Below are positions 61,644-64,000 of a DNA stretch of 64,000 nucleotides, piece after piece (the stretch's first letter is position 1; every line of letters starts with the position of its first letter). A model generated the notes under the pieces. That model saw only the letters and a list, made by a program, of their open reading frames with translations. It was not told the origin of the DNA and did not search any database. Position numbers and translations under genes: made by a program. Source of the DNA: Paraburkholderia sp. Tr-20389 (lineage in GTDB: Bacteria > Pseudomonadota > Gammaproteobacteria > Burkholderiales > Burkholderiaceae); the NCBI RefSeq assembly GCF_017104565.1, contig NZ_JAAGPD010000015.1:1-64000 (forward strand), in the 5' to 3' direction.

Positions 61644-64000
<2,357 letters not shown>

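Overview
The window looks like a piece of a Burkholderiaceae main chromosome, most likely Paraburkholderia or Caballeronia. Reasons: very high GC with strong GC3 bias (long antisense open frames run under most genes), the scpB-rluB neighbourhood with its basic RluB extension, a recC-recB-recD cluster, an astADBE arginine-succinylation cluster and an MdtABC-type efflux operon. No rRNA, tRNA, CRISPR array, prophage or complete IS element was seen. All assignments were made by reading; no database search was run.

Layout. 0-4 kb (minus strand): start of rluB, scpB, a PLP aminotransferase and a LysR regulator. 4-8.5 kb: a solo IS5-type N-terminal domain protein, small secreted or unknown proteins, a YdcF-type protein and an ABM-fold monooxygenase, several closed by clear intrinsic terminators. 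8.8-11.4 kb: an EAL phosphodiesterase, arfB and a VC0807-like membrane protein. 11.4-20.5 kb: recC-recB-recD with 4-base stop/start overlaps. 20.7-30.6 kb: FUSC membrane protein, a divergent Lrp regulator and cysteine-dioxygenase-like pair, a large MscS channel, an Rrf2/oxidoreductase unit, a lipoprotein and a PfpI-type protein. 30.6-34.6 kb: CHASE3 histidine kinase, ammonium transporter with NtrC and sigma-54 sites, and crcB behind a fluoride riboswitch. 34.8-40.1 kb: tandem paralogous small proteins, a histone-H1-like protein, a CHAD protein, a PRC-barrel protein and an IclR regulator. 40.6-48.5 kb: mdtABC efflux operon. 49.4-57.1 kb: peroxiredoxin and a cluster of four c-di-GMP/HDOD signalling genes, one behind a near-consensus FliA promoter. 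57.4-64 kb: cationic amino-acid binding protein and astE-astB-astD-astA, the last running off the window.

Two copies of a roughly 0.8 kb non-coding palindromic element (about 48.5-49.35 and 58.47-59.26 kb) are the most unusual feature. Their 148-bp terminal inverted repeats match at 146 positions in the first copy, and the two copies differ at paired positions so that arm-to-arm complementarity is mostly kept. Short tandem repeats of different period lie at the outer ends.

Functional themes are nitrogen and arginine use (amt, ast genes, binding protein), c-di-GMP signalling linked to motility, double-strand-break repair, and several locally regulated units whose operators can be read directly (Rrf2, Lrp, IclR, NtrC/sigma-54, sigma-28, fluoride aptamer).
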